This document shows positions 1-11,716 of a stretch of 64,000 nt of DNA, one piece after another (the first letter of the stretch is position 1; each line of letters begins with the position of its first letter). Source of the stretch: Pestalotiopsis fici W106-1. Taxonomy: Eukaryota > Ascomycota > Sordariomycetes > Amphisphaeriales > Sporocadaceae. The notes below the pieces were generated by a model. That model did no database searches. It was not told where the DNA came from and was given only the letters and a program-made list of their open reading frames with translations. Both the position numbers and the translations under genes were made by a program. The stretch lies in the NCBI RefSeq assembly GCF_000516985.1, contig NW_006917098.1, positions 682,001 to 746,000 on the forward strand. The letters are read 5' to 3'.

Positions 1-458
1 CTTTCCTCGGTTTTCCTTCTTGCGATTGAATTATCCTGGTATTACGTCAAGCACTCCACGGGATCCGGGCTATAGCATTAAGCAACGGGGCACAGCAACA
101 GCCTTGGGTATGCCGGTATGAGCGGGTCGCCCGGTCCCGGTATATACATACTAAAACGGACTTTTCGAGAATGCCGAGAAGAGCGCTACATTTTCCGGAT
201 CAGATTGGAGAAGATATTGCACGATTACCAAGCCGCGTTTCGGCGTCGAAAAGAAATAATATGATTTGGCGAGATCTGCTTACGATACCCCGATCTCTGC
301 GCGGGGCTCGATCGGAATGCAACGATGTTCATCTTGTGTCACCCCAACGACCATCTATAAACTGCCGTACTTGCATGCACAATCATGCGAGCTCAATATT
401 TCCTTCCGATTTCACCAGAAGTGGATTGAATTAGGCCAACCTCATCTACACATTAACA
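1..458. other. Non-coding start of window / 5' flank
   Basis: No convincing gene is seen. Short overlapping open frames lack recognisable domains and have GTG or TTG starts. The last 100-200 bases are the probable promoter and 5' leader of the gene that starts at 459. Confidence 0.5.
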
Positions 459-1304
459 ATGGCGAATTCCTCGACACCTACGACGATTGCGATCTTTGGA
501 GCAACGGGCAGTACTGGAAGCGCGACATTGCGGTCTCTTCTCTCCAAGAAGGACCTGTCACTACATTTGAGGATCCTTGTTCGGTCCAAAGATAAACTAA
601 CCAAACTTGTCCCAGAACTGCTATCTCACCCTTCATGTAAAATCTGGGAGGGAAACCTGACAGATACCGAGACGATCAAGGACTGTCTCAATGGAGCCGA
701 CGTTGTGATTTGCACCGTCGGCGAGAACCGCAACATTCCCGGCGTCGACGTGATTCAGACGGCCGCCAAATCCATAGTAACGGGCTTGCGCGCCCTCAGG
801 GAACAACAACAAGCAGGACGCACCAGCACCGCGGCATGGCAAAAGCCCCGGCTTTTGCTGCTTTCCTCGGTCACGTGGAACAAGCGCATCCTCGAATCTG
901 GGTTCAGTCCCATTCGCTTCATTGTCAAGAGGGCATTCTACTACCCGTACGCCGACCTACTCGAAGCCCATAGGATATTCGACGAGGCAGCCGACGACGA
1001 TCTACTGACTCTGCTCCTGGTCCAGCCGCCCGCGCTCATTGACGAGGCGCCGACGGGGTACGAGATTAGTGTGGACAAGTCGCGCGTGGGCGTCTCGTAC
1101 GCGGACCTGGGCGCCGGCTTTGCCGAGCTCGCTACCGAGAGCGCTTACGATCAAGTCGGCGCCGTCATTGTCACGAGCCTGGGCGGCGACTCGTTTGCGA
1201 GGTATGCCTCGGAGTTATTGTCGAGAATCTTTTTCGGACTCTTGTCTGGAAATGTGCCGGGGTATTGGCCGCTTCAGCGTATGCTTCAGAGGATATGGGG
1301 TTGA
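459..1304 (+). CDS. NAD(P)-binding NmrA-like / atypical short-chain dehydrogenase
   Basis: Single-exon gene of 281 residues. The N-terminus carries a Rossmann dinucleotide-binding motif, IAIFGATGSTGSATL at about residues 11-25, followed by the alternating beta/alpha pattern of the atypical SDR/NmrA family (DVVICTVGENRNIPGVD near 80-96, LLLLSSVTWNK near 131-141). A YPYAD stretch in place of the classical YxxxK fits an atypical SDR. Such proteins bind NAD(P)(H) as redox sensors or act as reductases and isomerases; the substrate cannot be read from sequence. No signal peptide or membrane segment. The ATG at 459 is the first in frame and sits just before the Rossmann strand. It precedes the Zn2Cys6 regulator on the same strand, but co-function is only a guess. 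Confidence 0.85.
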   Translation: MANSSTPTTIAIFGATGSTGSATLRSLLSKKDLSLHLRILVRSKDKLTKLVPELLSHPSCKIWEGNLTDTETIKDCLNGADVVICTVGENRNIPGVDVIQTAAKSIVTGLRALREQQQAGRTSTAAWQKPRLLLLSSVTWNKRILESGFSPIRFIVKRAFYYPYADLLEAHRIFDEAADDDLLTLLLVQPPALIDEAPTGYEISVDKSRVGVSYADLGAGFAELATESAYDQVGAVIVTSLGGDSFARYASELLSRIFFGLLSGNVPGYWPLQRMLQRIWG

Positions 1305-2061
1305 AAAGAATCATCCAAATTGTAATGCGTGTGTGTGTGTGTATTACTCAGGCAATCTTCTATGACGACATCATTTTATGCGACACACTGGAACATCAGA
1401 GTGTGTACAGAGTACGGGTTGCCCCCCAATGAGACATCATCAACTTGAAGACCATCGGACATTTCGGCCGATTGTCGGACAACTCGTGATAGTCCGATAT
1501 GGCCGACTCGAGCGAGAGGAGTCAATTCTTGGCAAAAAAGGACCCGAAGCTTGAGCTCGATCGACATACAGAGACTTTGGCACGGAGAGCAGATACTTTT
1601 GAACATGATGTTAGATACAACTCTTGCTACCTGATTTTGCAATAACATACTTTCCAAAAGAATAGAAAACAGTTTGGAAGTTATAAATTGACACTAGGCG
1701 TTGTCCATATATGGACCCGAACCATGATGACTTTAGAGGATTACCTTGGCACCGCTAGCACCACTACGTATTAGTACCTGGGGTTATTCCCCGATACGCA
1801 GCTTTTAGTGTAGATGGAGCGGCACAGACAGTCTGGAGAGCGGCGGCTGGGTTTAATACACGGACCCTGTCTACCCCGGAGCGAGCTGGCGGGGCTTTGA
1901 TAGGTACGGTCGGCAGCCAAGCCGATAATGTTTCTCCTCCGGACCCCCTTCTTTTTTTGCAGCTGTGTTGTACATGCAATCCATGTATGATAAGCGGCGC
2001 AATAAGCTTGAGCATATCCTTTGTGCATGATATATATCATACGAGCGCAAGTTCCGATGAC
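1305..2061. other. Intergenic region upstream of the Zn2Cys6 gene
   Basis: No gene recognised. A short GT-rich microsatellite lies near 1328-1342, just after the upstream stop codon. Overlapping minus-strand open frames at 1764-2095 occupy all three frames without domains and are probably chance. Confidence 0.4.
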
Positions 2062-3729
2062 ATGTCCGGTCGTACGCGGGACGTGTCGCGGACACGCAGC
2101 GGTTGTCGGAAGTGCCGAGGTGGGCGCATCTCTATAATCATGTCAATCTGCCGCGAGCACAACTGATGGCTCTCTAGAACGGCGGGTCAAATGCCCGGAG
2201 CAGCGCCCTACTTGTGGTCACTGCCGACGCCTTGGGTTCAACTGTTGTTATGATATTCGCTTGACTTGGCTTGACGTGACTGACGCTCGCAGCCCGGGAC
2301 TCTGCGTTCCGATCCGGCCTCGTCTTACCCTAGTCGAGACATGGATGTTTCTAAACACTATTCAAAAAGACTTTGACCATGATCTTGCATCACCCAGCGA
2401 TGCATCAGACAGGGAAGACATTTGTTCGATTTCCCCAAAGGCATGGCATGCTTCCCCGGTTGTTCCACCATCCAAGGCTCATCATGCGGGCACTTTACAT
2501 CGATCATTGGCCAATATTCAAATGAATTCCATCGAGGGACACCTCTGGTCGTACTTTGATGAATACATGACACCTCAGTGCGTCTTGACGCCTGATTGCA
2601 ATCCCTATCGTAACGTGATTCTCAGGCTCGCATCATCATCGCAAAGAGGACCCTTGTTCCACTGTGTTTTGGCCGTGGCGGCGAACCAACTACATAGTAT
2701 CGGTTTGCGGCAGTATCAGCAGTTCATGTGGCTGCATCGGGCCGAGGCACTTCGAGAACTTCGCCGCAAGGTAAATGCTGCTGCTGCTGCCCCGGGTGGA
2801 TTGGACCAAACCCCGGATTTCGCAGAAACTGCACAAATCACGGCTTCAACATTGATGCTGTGCTTCTTTGAGGTAAGATACAAACGGCACTCTTTCGACA
2901 CTGACCTCTTCTAATTGTCAAGGTAGATCCTACAGGACTGTTCTCAAAGCTGGATTGTCCATACTACATTCGCCCAAACATACTTGTCACGATATTGCCA
3001 CAATTCTTCAAGGTCTGCAGAGTATGATCAGTTCCATCGTTTCTGCATGGCATATATTCACTCGCATAATATCCTCGCAGCGACTGCGGGGACGAAAGTC
3101 GATAGTCATGATGCCGTCCATAGTTTTGTACATCCGCAGATGATGCGACCGTACTTGCACTGGCCGGATGTTCGACCGAGCTGCTTGCTATTATATCAGA
3201 GATCAACAGTCTCGACACAATTGTGAAAGGTAGACAGCCGCAAAACAGCGTCAATGACAAGATGCGACGCGACGATATTGAAAGGCGACTACATTCGCAG
3301 GGCCGAATGTTTGCCTCGTCAGCTCAATCGCCAGACCTAGAAGTCTCCATCATAGCCGAGGTCAAGCGTCTGGCAGCTATGCTGTACTTATACGGCCGGA
3401 TCGACGGTGCAAGTCCCCAGGAAACGCACATGGTCAGGATCACAAAGCAGACCCTCGCGCTTATTCCCCAAATATCACTTCGAACCAACACCATACTCTG
3501 GCCCCTGTTCATTGTCGCGGTCCTCGGAGTACGGCCCGAGTGTGATGAAGATAGGAGACTGATACTGGCAAGACTGACTGCACTACAAGAGACGAGACAG
3601 TTGGGAAACGTCAAGAAGGCCCGTTGCGTTATCGAGGATGTCTGGAAAGCGAGAGACTTGAGAGCTTCCGATGCAACAAAAGGCTGGAAGATACTTGAAG
3701 GAAAGCACCAAACCATCAGTCTTGCCTAA
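2062..3729 (+). CDS. Zn(II)2Cys6 transcription factor (Fungal_trans_2 type)
   Basis: Probable fungal binuclear-zinc-cluster regulator. Exon 1 (2062-2119) joins exon 2 (2178-2872) through a 58-nt intron, giving the cluster SGCRKCRERRVKCPEQRPTC followed by GHCRRLGFNC, with all six cysteines in canonical spacing. A second intron (2873-2926) leads into a region typical of the fungal-specific regulatory domain (LCFFE/ILQDCSQSW, then AGCSTELLAIISEINSLD). Between about 3097 and 3141 the frame moves by one. The only GT-AG candidates there are 35-43 nt, so this is a very short intron, a sequence error or a disabling frameshift. The last frame ends at 3729. It lies tail-to-tail with the MFS gene and is a candidate regulator of the transporter/oxoprolinase pair (inference). 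Confidence 0.75.
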
Positions 3730-3877
3730 CAAAAATTAAGGTCTCATTGATCTCTATGAAAATGCATTGTCTGGATATATCCTTTCCCCTAAACATTTTT
3801 CGACTGTTTGATCTTACTGCAGATAAATAGCCCTTTGCGCATAAAAGCATCGCCACCGGCCAAAAGCTTCCGCCCTG

Positions 3878-5741
3878 TCATGTCGTGTACCGAAAGTTTT
3901 CCTGTTTCGAGTCGCTGATATCGACAAAACCATCCACGGTGCCGACATGCACGGCCTCTGGCTTTCCGTACCTGCGGTCGCGCCGCTTGTTCTCATAGGT
4001 CGAGAGGGCCCAGTACGCGAACAGGACCACCATGGACGCGCAGTAGCAAGCCAGCATGGTGACTACGCCCGTCGTGTACTTGGGCGCTTGGTTCGCTACA
4101 AATGTTTGCGGTCCAATGAGGTTTCCGGCGGCGTAGCCAATGGCGACGAGACTATTACCATGGGGAAACTTCAATCAGCTGAAGATCTTTTGGGGGTCGC
4201 TCTGCTTGATAGACTTACCTGTAAGCGATGGACTTTTTGGTGTGTCCAGCGACATTGGCTTGTGGTAGGGATATACCAATAACATAGGGCGCTACGAAGG
4301 AATGAGTTATTGTCGCGAGCAGACCATTACACTCGAGTGAACTTACGCCAGTAAAAGTACATAAAGTAAAGTCCAATCATTTGGCCAGGAATATTCGTTC
4401 GAGGCAATCCGTATACCAGTGCAGTACCGAAAATCGGCAGCAGTAGAGCCAAAGATGCAACAAGGGTTCGCCGGTTGTGCCATTTTGCTGCCAGGTAGCT
4501 GAAGACCCACGCGCCACCCGTGGCCACAATGCCAAACGGCATGGTCAACAGACTCGACTCTAGCGATCCGAAGCCGAGGTTGTTGATGATGATGGTGCCA
4601 AACGTCTGGAGACCGCCGTTGGGAATGTTGATGAGAATGTTGAAGACGACAATGAGCCAGATGCGGGGGTCGAGGAAGGCGTCGGCGACTTGATCCCATT
4701 TCCAGACTCTGTTGGCGATACCGGTTCTGTTCTCGGCAAGGCGCTGCACGGCATGAAACTTTTGTTCCGCAGTCAGGAAATGGGCATTCATGGGGCTGTC
4801 TGGCAGTAGGAAGAACATGGCAATGGAGTAGACCACATTGATTGAGCCAGTCATGATGTAGAGATACTGCCATTTAAATAGAGGCGCGGATTCCGGTATC
4901 TTGCCCACGACAAATGCAAAGAATCCATTAAAGACGGACGAAAAGTAGGCAAAACTGACTGTCTCGGAATCAGTAGGGCTCAAGGTGAGGGGAAACTGTG
5001 TCGCCGGCTACTTACTTGCGTTCCTAGGGGGTTGCTCGTCCTTTTTGTAGAATGAGGCAACAATCATGGTAAGGGATGGTGTTATAGCCGCTTCCAAGAA
5101 TCCCAAGAAGAACCGGAGCACCATGAAACCAGCCCATGATCGGCATGCTGCGTAGCATACAGTCAAGATGGACCACAAGAGCGATGCAGTGCAAAGTAGT
5201 CGGGCTGGCGGGATGCGTTGGACCAGATAAGAAGCAGGTACAAGCCCAATCAATGTCTAATAAAATATCAACCATCATATTCGCATGGTATGAAGATCAC
5301 AGGGGGGCATGACTGACTCCGAGTGGCAGTATACTTCCGAGCCAGCTATATTGCTGTCCGACCATGCCATTGTCTGTTTGGAATCCGTAAAGTGATGCTG
5401 TGCCAATCTCGACTTTGTCAACGGCAGCAAGGGTTGCAGCGAATAGAAGCTGTAGTCGACGTGATACAGGTTAGTTCACAGATGGAAAGATTTCTTGAAG
5501 ACCAGGTATCGTCGCAACCACTCACAATAGGAATCATCCATGCATCAATCTTCTTGACAATCTTCTTCTCCTTTTCTGGAGTAATGGGGCCATATTCTTC
5601 AGTGTTTACCAGATATCTCGCGGCCTCGTCAAGATTCTTGTCATCTACATTCTTGATGGCTTCCGATGTTTCGCCCTGTGAAGCGGAAGCAGTTGGCTGA
5701 ATGTGGTCCAATTTGGAATCCTTTCCCAGTGCTTCGGCCAT
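3878..5741 (-). CDS. MFS transporter, Dal5/allantoate-permease (anion:cation symporter) family
   Basis: Six exons on the minus strand (5741-5526, 5449-5318, 5256-5016, 4958-4347, 4291-4219, 4151-3878) join in frame to give 515 residues, a usual length for this family. All five introns have GT-AG ends and keep the reading frame. The N-terminal cytoplasmic stretch ends in EKEKKIVKKIDAWMIPI, the lead-in to helix 1 in Dal5-like permeases. About twelve hydrophobic segments follow, including LRFFLGFLEAAITPSLTMIV, a family hallmark in helices 4-5. Members import allantoate, ureidosuccinate, nicotinate, pantothenate and small peptides in proton symport. It is transcribed away from the 5-oxoprolinase gene across about 860 bp, suggesting import of that enzyme's substrate or a related cyclic amide (inference). 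The start ATG at 5741 precedes a soluble N-terminus. Confidence 0.9.
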
Positions 5742-6605
5742 GCTGTATCGGATCACAATGGTCAATACTTGTCACAACAAAGTTTGTCTCTCGGCATCCG
5801 ATAAAGAGCCATAGAATCTGGTTTGTAAAGGATCGGAACAGACATGGTCAACTCTTTGTACATGAACTCAGAGGAGACGGAAGCACGCTCCAAGGCAATC
5901 CGTCTTATCATGGCGAGATAAAGTCACAAATACCCAAAAGTCCCGCTATCTAACCTTGTTCCAAGGAACCCGTGTTACACACACTCGAGCTCACAAAGTG
6001 GAGCAGCATACAAAGTCAGCATGAAGATATGCTGGACAACTCTACACTAGGCTTGCACCGCAATGCAAACAGTGCCCACGATGGCCGTCTTAATGGCTTG
6101 GCTCAATTGGTAGACAACAAGGACAGGGATAACGATAACCACTATCGCAATGGCCAGTCGGGCAACATGGGGTTCAAGATAGCTCCACAGTTTGGGGGAA
6201 GCTCGAAGCGACGTGCATATTTAAGTCGGGAGAGTGCCGACTATACACAGTATCAATCCAAGGCATAGGCCCCTAAATGCACTGTTCCATCTCCAGCACC
6301 GCACAGCGATAGGCATTGGTGATCGGCTTTTCTGCTATGCAGCCGCTACGCACCGGGTGCAGGCTCGAGTAGCAAACGATAAGGATCGGTAAGTAAGGCA
6401 GTTCGAATCGACGTGAACCCTCAATTTGTGATTTGGAGTATGCATGGTGAGATCCGTCATACGGCTCATGCAGCTCGTGTTTAGGATGTACCGAAAGCGG
6501 CTCCAGAGTAGTATATTGTATATCTTAGCCAGGATTCCCTCTTAGCATGAGGCGCTTGCTCTCCAGTGACTGTATACATGAATATTGACAAAATCTCAGC
6601 TCATC
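5742..6605. promoter_or_regulatory. Divergent promoter region between transporter and 5-oxoprolinase genes
   Basis: About 860 bp separate the two divergent start codons. Open frames inside (for example 5972-6268) show no domain and look like chance. Such a shared region commonly co-regulates a permease and its enzyme in fungi. I did not identify a specific operator; GATA-factor sites are frequent but too short to judge. Confidence 0.45.
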
Positions 6606-9600
6606 ATGGCTGTCGACAAGCCCGTCCCGGCCGTTGAGCCCAAGAGCGTAAAATTTGCGATTGGTAAGGAAGTAGCACTCCGACAAAGTTCCAATCATGA
6701 CTGACTGAAAAGCACAGATCGTGGTGGAACGTTTACAGATGTCTGGGCATCCATTCCTGGCCGTGATGATATCGTGATCAAACTACTGTCTGTCGATCCC
6801 GCCAATTATGATGATGCGCCATCGGAAGGCATTCGGCGCGTGCTGGAACTCGTGTCGTCGTCGCCCATCCCCAGACATACACCTATTCCCAAGGATCTTA
6901 TTGATTCCATCCGAATGGGCACTACAGTAGCAACAAATGGTAAGATTGGAACCCGACGTCTGCGCCGAAACTTCAACTAATGTGACTGCTTTGTGTAGCG
7001 CTTTTGGAAAGAAAAGGCACTCGACATGCATTTGTCGTGAATGAAGGCTTTGGCGATCTGCTCGATATCAGCTACCAATCCCGTCCGAAACTATTCGAGC
7101 TGGGTATCCGCAAGCCGGAACTTCTCTACGACGAGGTCGTCACCATCTCGGAACGGCTCACGGTCGAGCAGTTCGACGAAGACGTCAACCGAGCTAGCAA
7201 GCCTCCATTGGTCGAAGTTCCCGGTGAGCTCGTGAGGGGAAGCACTGGTGATATGCTGCGCATTATCCGCCCTCTAGACGAGACCGAGGTACGCACCAAG
7301 CTGGCCGCAGTCAAGGATAGGGGCATCGAGACCCTGGCGATATGCCTGGCGCACTCGTATCTGTATCCCGCGCACGAGAACCGCGTCGCCGAGATTGCCA
7401 GAGACATGGGATTCAGCCACGTCTCGACCTCGTCGTCGGTGGGTTCCAACATGATCAAAATGATCTCTCGAGGCAGTTCCGCGTCGGCCGACGCTTACTT
7501 GACCCCAGAGATTGTGCGCTACGTCTCGGGCTTTGCGCAGGGCTTTGCCGGCGGGAATCTCGATGGCGTTCGTTGCGAGTTTATGCAGAGCGATGGAGGT
7601 CTGGTCAGTCACAAGAACTTTAGTGGTCTGAGGGGCATCCTGAGCGGTCCGGCTGGTGAGTCAAGCCTTCAGAAATTGTCAGAAACGGTCACTGACCCAG
7701 AGATACAGGAGGTGTTGTGGGATATGCCCGTACATCATATGAAGGGAAATCTCCCGTGGTGGGATTCGACAGTAAGTGGCCCAAGCCTTCCCGTCTCATG
7801 CCTTCATTATTGAACAATTGGTGACCTTAACATGTGTAGTGGGAGGCACCTCAACAGATGTAAGCCGCTTTGGCGGCTCATTTGAGCATGTCTTTGAGAC
7901 CACTACTGCTGGTGTTGCCATCCAATCCCCGCAACTTGATATCAACACGGTCGCTGCTGGTGGTGGCTCAATGCTGTTCTGGCGGGATGGCCTCTTCAAA
8001 GTTGGACCAGACGTAAGTTTCATCGCATTCTCAAGCGACAACTCCAGAAACGCTGATGCTTTTTGAAGAGTGCTGGTGCCCATCCTGGGCCGGCGTCTTA
8101 CCGGAAAGGCGGGCCCTTGACAGTGACTGATGCAAATCTCTTGTAAGCCGCTTCCATGTTGACGGCATAAATATGTTCATGGCTAATATTTCCTCAGCCT
8201 GGGACGGTTAATCCCAGAGTACTTTCCCGCCATCTTTGGTCCAAACGAGGATCTTCCCCTTGACTTTGACATTGTCAAGGAGAAATTTGAACAACTGACA
8301 GAGCAGATCAACCGAGATACCGGTCGCTCAATGAAACCGATAGAGGTGGCGCACGGCTTCGTAGACGTTGCCAATGAGTCCATGTGCCGACCCATCCGAG
8401 CCTTGACGGAAGCTCGCGGATATGAAACCAGCCAACACAACCTGGCCACGTTTGGCGGCGCCGGCGGTCAGCATGCTTGTGAGATTGCGCACAAGCTCGG
8501 TATCCAGCGCATCATTATACATAGATACTCGAGCATCCTGTCCGCGTACGGCATGGCCCTCGCCGAGGTCGTACAGGAAGCCCAAGAGCCTAGCTCAGAG
8601 ACTCTGTCCAATGATGCATTGGCCAGGCTGGAGGGCAGAATGGCCGATCTAAAGACGAGAATCACAGATGGATTGATCGGCCAAGGCATACAAGAAGGAT
8701 CCATTGAGCATGTTGCTTACCTCAACCTGCGGTACCATGGAACAGAGACAAATTTCATGATCCCCTCGCCCGCTGACGGAGATTGGAGATCTGCATTCGA
8801 ACGAGAGCACCTCCGGGATCTGTCTTTTATCTTCCCAGCGGATCGAAAGGTACTTGTGGACGATGTGCGTGTTCGAGGTATCGGCAAGAGCAAAGAAGTC
8901 AGCCAGGGCAATGAGCAGCTCGTGTCTGACCTCAAGTTCACCACCTTTTCAGCAGTAAACACCGGAGAAGACAAGACTGTGAGTGAGAATGGTCATGGTT
9001 GATATGATTGGTTTCTAACTCTACTCAGGTCGATGCGTATTTCTCCAATGGAGGTACACAACCAACCAAAGTCTTCCGCCTAGGCAATCTAGCGTCAGGA
9101 AGCGTTGTGGACGGACCAGCCATCATCATTGACAGCACGCAAACAATTGTCGTAATTCCAACTGCACAAGCCCGTATCCTGAGCTCCCATGTAGTCATTG
9201 ATCTCCAGAGTGAGAAGGGCCGTCAGGATGAGGAAGAGCAGCAACTGGTTGTCGATCCCATCAAGCTCAGTATCTTTGGCCACAGATTCATGAGCATTGC
9301 GGAACAGATGGGCAGGACACTTCAAAAGACCAGTTTATCCTTGAACATCAAGGAACGACTGGATTTCTCTTGCGCAATATTCAGCCCTGATGGTGAGCTA
9401 GTTGCAAACGCGCCGTAGGTATATCGTGATGCCGGTATCTGCTATATCTGCTAATGAGGAGCCAGACACGTCCCAGTCCATTTGGGAAGTATGAGTTACG
9501 CGGTGAAATACCAACATAACTTGCACATGGGAAATCTGCGACCCGGAGACGTTCTGGTCTCGAACCACCCAGAATCAGGTGGCACGCACTTACCAGGTAA

Positions 9601-11135
9601 GAAGCGCCATTAACCATGACTTGGCCGCCCTTACTAAGTAATCATGCAGACATCACTGTCATCACACCCGTTTTTGATACTGAAGGCAAGACAATCTGTT
9701 TTTACACGGCCTCAAGAGGTCATCATCTCGATATTGGTGGATATCGAGGCAACTCTATGCCGCCGTAAGTTCAATGTGCCTAGTCTCTACCTGATCAGAT
9801 TGCTGATTTTCAACCAGTGACTCGACGGAGCTGTGGCAGGAAGGTGCTGCTATTAGATCATTCTTCTTGGTCAGGGACAATCACTTTGACGAAGAGGGTA
9901 TCGTGCGCATCCTCCTTGAGCCAGGCAAATATCCCAACTGCAGTGGATCCCGCCGCCTCGGTGACAATCTGTCCGATCTCAAGGCCCAGGTGGCAGCAAA
10001 CGCCAAAGGCAGTAACTTGATCAACGCTCTGATGGAAGAGTATGGAAAGCACACTGTCCATTTCTACATGCGAAAGATTCAAGAAAACGCCGAGGTTGCC
10101 GTCCGTAACTACCTCAAGTCGGCCCACAAGAAATTCGGCTCCCAGCCCCTCAAGGCCAAGGAGTATCTCGACAATGGCTCAATGATGCAAGTCGCCATCA
10201 CCATTGATGAAAGTGGGTTCGGCACCTTTGATTTTGCCGGCACAACTTGCGAGATGTTGTCGAATATGAATGCTCCCCCAGCCATTACCTACTCAGCCTT
10301 GATCTACACGCTGCGTCTGCTCATTGGTTCAGACATCCCCCTGAACCAAGGCTGCTTGGCCCCGACAAAGGTAATCCTGCCCAAGAACTGCTTCTTGAAC
10401 CCCAGTACCGGGCCCGCCGTCTGTTGCGGAAACACCCTCACATCGCAACGTCTAGTTGATCTCTTCCTCAAGGCCTTTAGGGCAGCCGCCAACAGCCAAG
10501 GATGCATGAACTGCTTTGGATTCTTTGGCAACTGCATCTCGGAGAGCGGCGAGGAGGAATCGGGCTTTGGCTTTGGCTACGGCGAGACCATCTGCGGCGG
10601 CGAGGGTGCCGGCCCGTCCTGGCACGGCGCCAGCGGCGTCCAGATCCACATGACCAACACGCGGACCACGGACATTGAGATCATTGAAAAGCGGTACCCG
10701 GTGCTCCTACGCGAGTTTTCCATACGCAAAGGCAGTGGCGGGCGCGGCCGGTTCCGCGGCGGCTGTGGTGTCATCCGCGACTGGGAGTGTCGTCATCCAT
10801 TGACTTTTGGTCTCATCACTGAGCGCCGGGTTCACCAACCAAACGGCATGTTTGGCGGCGAGAATGGAGAGTCGGGCGCCAACTATTGGGTCCAGAAGAC
10901 GGAGGATGGCGGGGAGAGATGGATCAACATTGGCAGTAGAGGTCAGGTGGACATGAAGGAAGGCGACCGGTGTGTGATACACACTCCTGGTGGTGGAGGT
11001 TGGGGAATATCGGAAGAGGATGAGGATGCTACGGAGCGGGTGGCCACGATGACTTCGGAAGCCAGTCAGATCGCCTATCCTCGCGCAACGGGTAGTTTTC
11101 ATGCTTATGCGGCTGCCCAAGAAGCGTCCTCTTAG
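6606..11135 (+). CDS. OXP1: 5-oxoprolinase (ATP-dependent; hydantoinase A/B fusion)
   Basis: Eleven exons (6606-6663, 6718-6939, 6999-7655, 7709-7771, 7840-8012, 8069-8142, 8198-8978, 9029-9414, 9466-9596, 9650-9764, 9818-11135) join in frame to 1325 residues, the usual size of eukaryotic 5-oxoprolinase. The enzyme hydrolyses 5-oxo-L-proline to glutamate with ATP in glutathione (gamma-glutamyl) turnover. Seen: the N-terminal hydantoinase-A signature [12 protein letters not shown], the nucleotide-binding loop VVGFDMGGTSTDV formed across an intron, and the hydantoinase-B half ([29 protein letters not shown]). The C-terminal part holds [17 protein letters not shown] glycine-rich sequence and ends [11 protein letters not shown]. 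The short first exon is needed to start the first strand. Neighbours (divergent permease, nearby Zn2Cys6 gene) fit a catabolic module. The related class acting on hydantoins is the main alternative. Confidence 0.95.
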
Positions 11136-11716
11136 CATGTTTTGACAGGATCAAGGTGTGTACAAAGCAAGATGAACTGATCAAGCCATCATAAGGGGCG
11201 GCAAAACCATGTTGATTGACATGATGTTCTGTTTATCATGAGACACCATGCAATAGAGTTTGGTTCAAGATAGTGAACATCATTCTTGAGCTCGTGAAAT
11301 TTTGATGTTCTTGTGGGGAGAGTTTTGAGAAATGAAGTGTCACGTAGAAAGAGGGCGATCAATGATTTCATTAGCAGATACAAGACCTATTCATGAAGGC
11401 GAGTAGTCGTAACCATCTGTAGCACTCAACACACTGGAAATTGTAAAGAAGCTGCCCAGAGACAAGCTAAAAGGTCGGCGATCCACCCGACAGCAATGGT
11501 AAGTTAGCGCCTTGACAGGCCTGACAGGGGTTCGGGGAATGGTCCCCGCTGTGTACAAAGCACCACAGGCACCGATAAGAGATAAGCAAAAAATTTGGGA
11601 GTCGCATCCCGCCTCGGGCTACCCAGTATTTCCACTGGAAGCTTTTCAATGTACCTGAAGGGAGCATTTCCCAGCAGCAAACTCTCGCCTTTCGTTCTTG
11701 TTACTGTTTGCCCGCA
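11136..11716. other. Intergenic region between 5-oxoprolinase and UTP13
   Basis: No gene seen. It holds the 3' end of the oxoprolinase gene and the UTP13 promoter. Minus-strand open frames here are short and carry no recognisable domain. Confidence 0.5.

Noticed and set aside
6395..6425. GTTCGAATC resembling a tRNA B-box
   Set aside because: Flanks do not form a T-stem and no tRNA cloverleaf fits upstream.
10707..11138. 143-codon minus-strand frame over the oxoprolinase C-terminus
   Set aside because: Shadow of a conserved coding exon with no domain of its own.
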